Below are positions 13,635 through 13,839 of a DNA stretch of 13,839 nucleotides, piece by piece. Each line of letters opens with the position of its first letter. Position 1 is the stretch's first letter. The translations under genes were made by a program, and so were the position numbers. This stretch comes from an uncultured Muribaculaceae bacterium (GTDB lineage: Bacteria; Bacteroidota; Bacteroidia; Bacteroidales; Muribaculaceae): assembly GCA_910589095.1 (NCBI GenBank), contig CAJUSN010000057.1, positions 1 to 13,839 of the forward strand. Direction: 5' to 3'. The notes beneath the pieces were generated by a model. That model saw only the letters and a list, made by a program, of their open reading frames with translations. It did no database searches and was not told where the DNA came from.

Positions 13635-13839
13635 TGTCAACATCTGCCTCACCCCGCATAATCATAGCCATAGATGGCTACTCATCATCAGGAAAGAGCA
13701 CCATGGCACGCCGCCTTGCCTCTCAAATAGGATATCGCTATATAGACTCGGGTGCAATGTACCGAGCCGTTGCCCTCTATGCTCTCCGTAATGGCATGAT
13801 CAACCCCGACATGAGTGTCAATGCATCATCTTTGATTGC
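13634..13839 (+). CDS. cmk: Cytidylate kinase, 5' part only
   Basis: The first 68 codons of (d)CMP kinase, which phosphorylates CMP and dCMP with ATP in pyrimidine nucleotide recycling. After a short leader (MSTSASPR) comes IIIAIDGYSSSGKSTMARRL with the P-loop GYSSSGKST, in which the usual Pro-Ser-Gly-Ser is replaced by Tyr-Ser-Ser-Ser as in other Bacteroidales enzymes. The CMP-binding IDSGAMYRAVALYALR follows. The start ATG overlaps the porQ stop by one base. The window ends inside the gene, so the CMP-binding insert and the rest are not seen. Confidence 0.95.
   Translation, partial: MSTSASPRIIIAIDGYSSSGKSTMARRLASQIGYRYIDSGAMYRAVALYALRNGMINPDMSVNASSLI

Overview
The window looks like chromosome of a member of the Bacteroidota, most likely order Bacteroidales. 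Four things point there. A porQ gene (type IX secretion) sits directly before cmk. Signal peptides and one lipoprotein are typical of the group. Shine-Dalgarno sequences are hard to see. Promoters match the Bacteroidota form TTG-N19/20-TAnnTTTG at six sites. A gut family such as Muribaculaceae would fit, but this is a guess from general gene style. No phage, insertion sequence or CRISPR array was seen.

Layout. (1) 1-33: 5' part of a tRNA on the minus strand, cut by the window edge, with its own promoter. (2) 3656-180, minus: a tight three-gene operon of a DUF3737 right-handed beta-helix protein, a MATE exporter and a PatB/MalY-type PLP C-S lyase. Gene junctions are 1-4 nt. (3) 3890-4360, plus: a small secreted protein of unknown function whose promoter contains a perfect 14-bp palindrome. 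(4) 4584-5187, plus: rplU-rpmA (ribosomal proteins L21 and L27), with a strong promoter, a structured leader and a strong terminator. (5) 10204-5306, minus: a six-gene operon encoding a PQQ-propeller lipoprotein, a secreted alpha/beta hydrolase with a basic tail, a YbaK/ProX-type tRNA-editing homologue, a SAM methyltransferase, a VanW-domain protein and an O6-alkylguanine-DNA methyltransferase. Most junctions overlap. (6) 10468-11841, plus: a second MATE exporter, transcribed divergently from the six-gene operon. (7) 12332-11898, minus: a periplasmic stand-alone TonB C-terminal domain protein. (8) 12600 to the end, plus: porQ overlapping the start of cmk by one base.

The most notable points are a one-base frame break near the end of the propeller lipoprotein gene, the nested hairpin in the rplU leader, the palindrome in the promoter of the unknown secreted protein, the DUF3737-MATE-C-S lyase operon as a possible coupled lyase/export unit, and the nearly leaderless porQ start. 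Most genes are ordinary core or peripheral chromosomal genes. I found no convincing new defence or mobile system. All family names come from reading the protein sequences; no database search was run.
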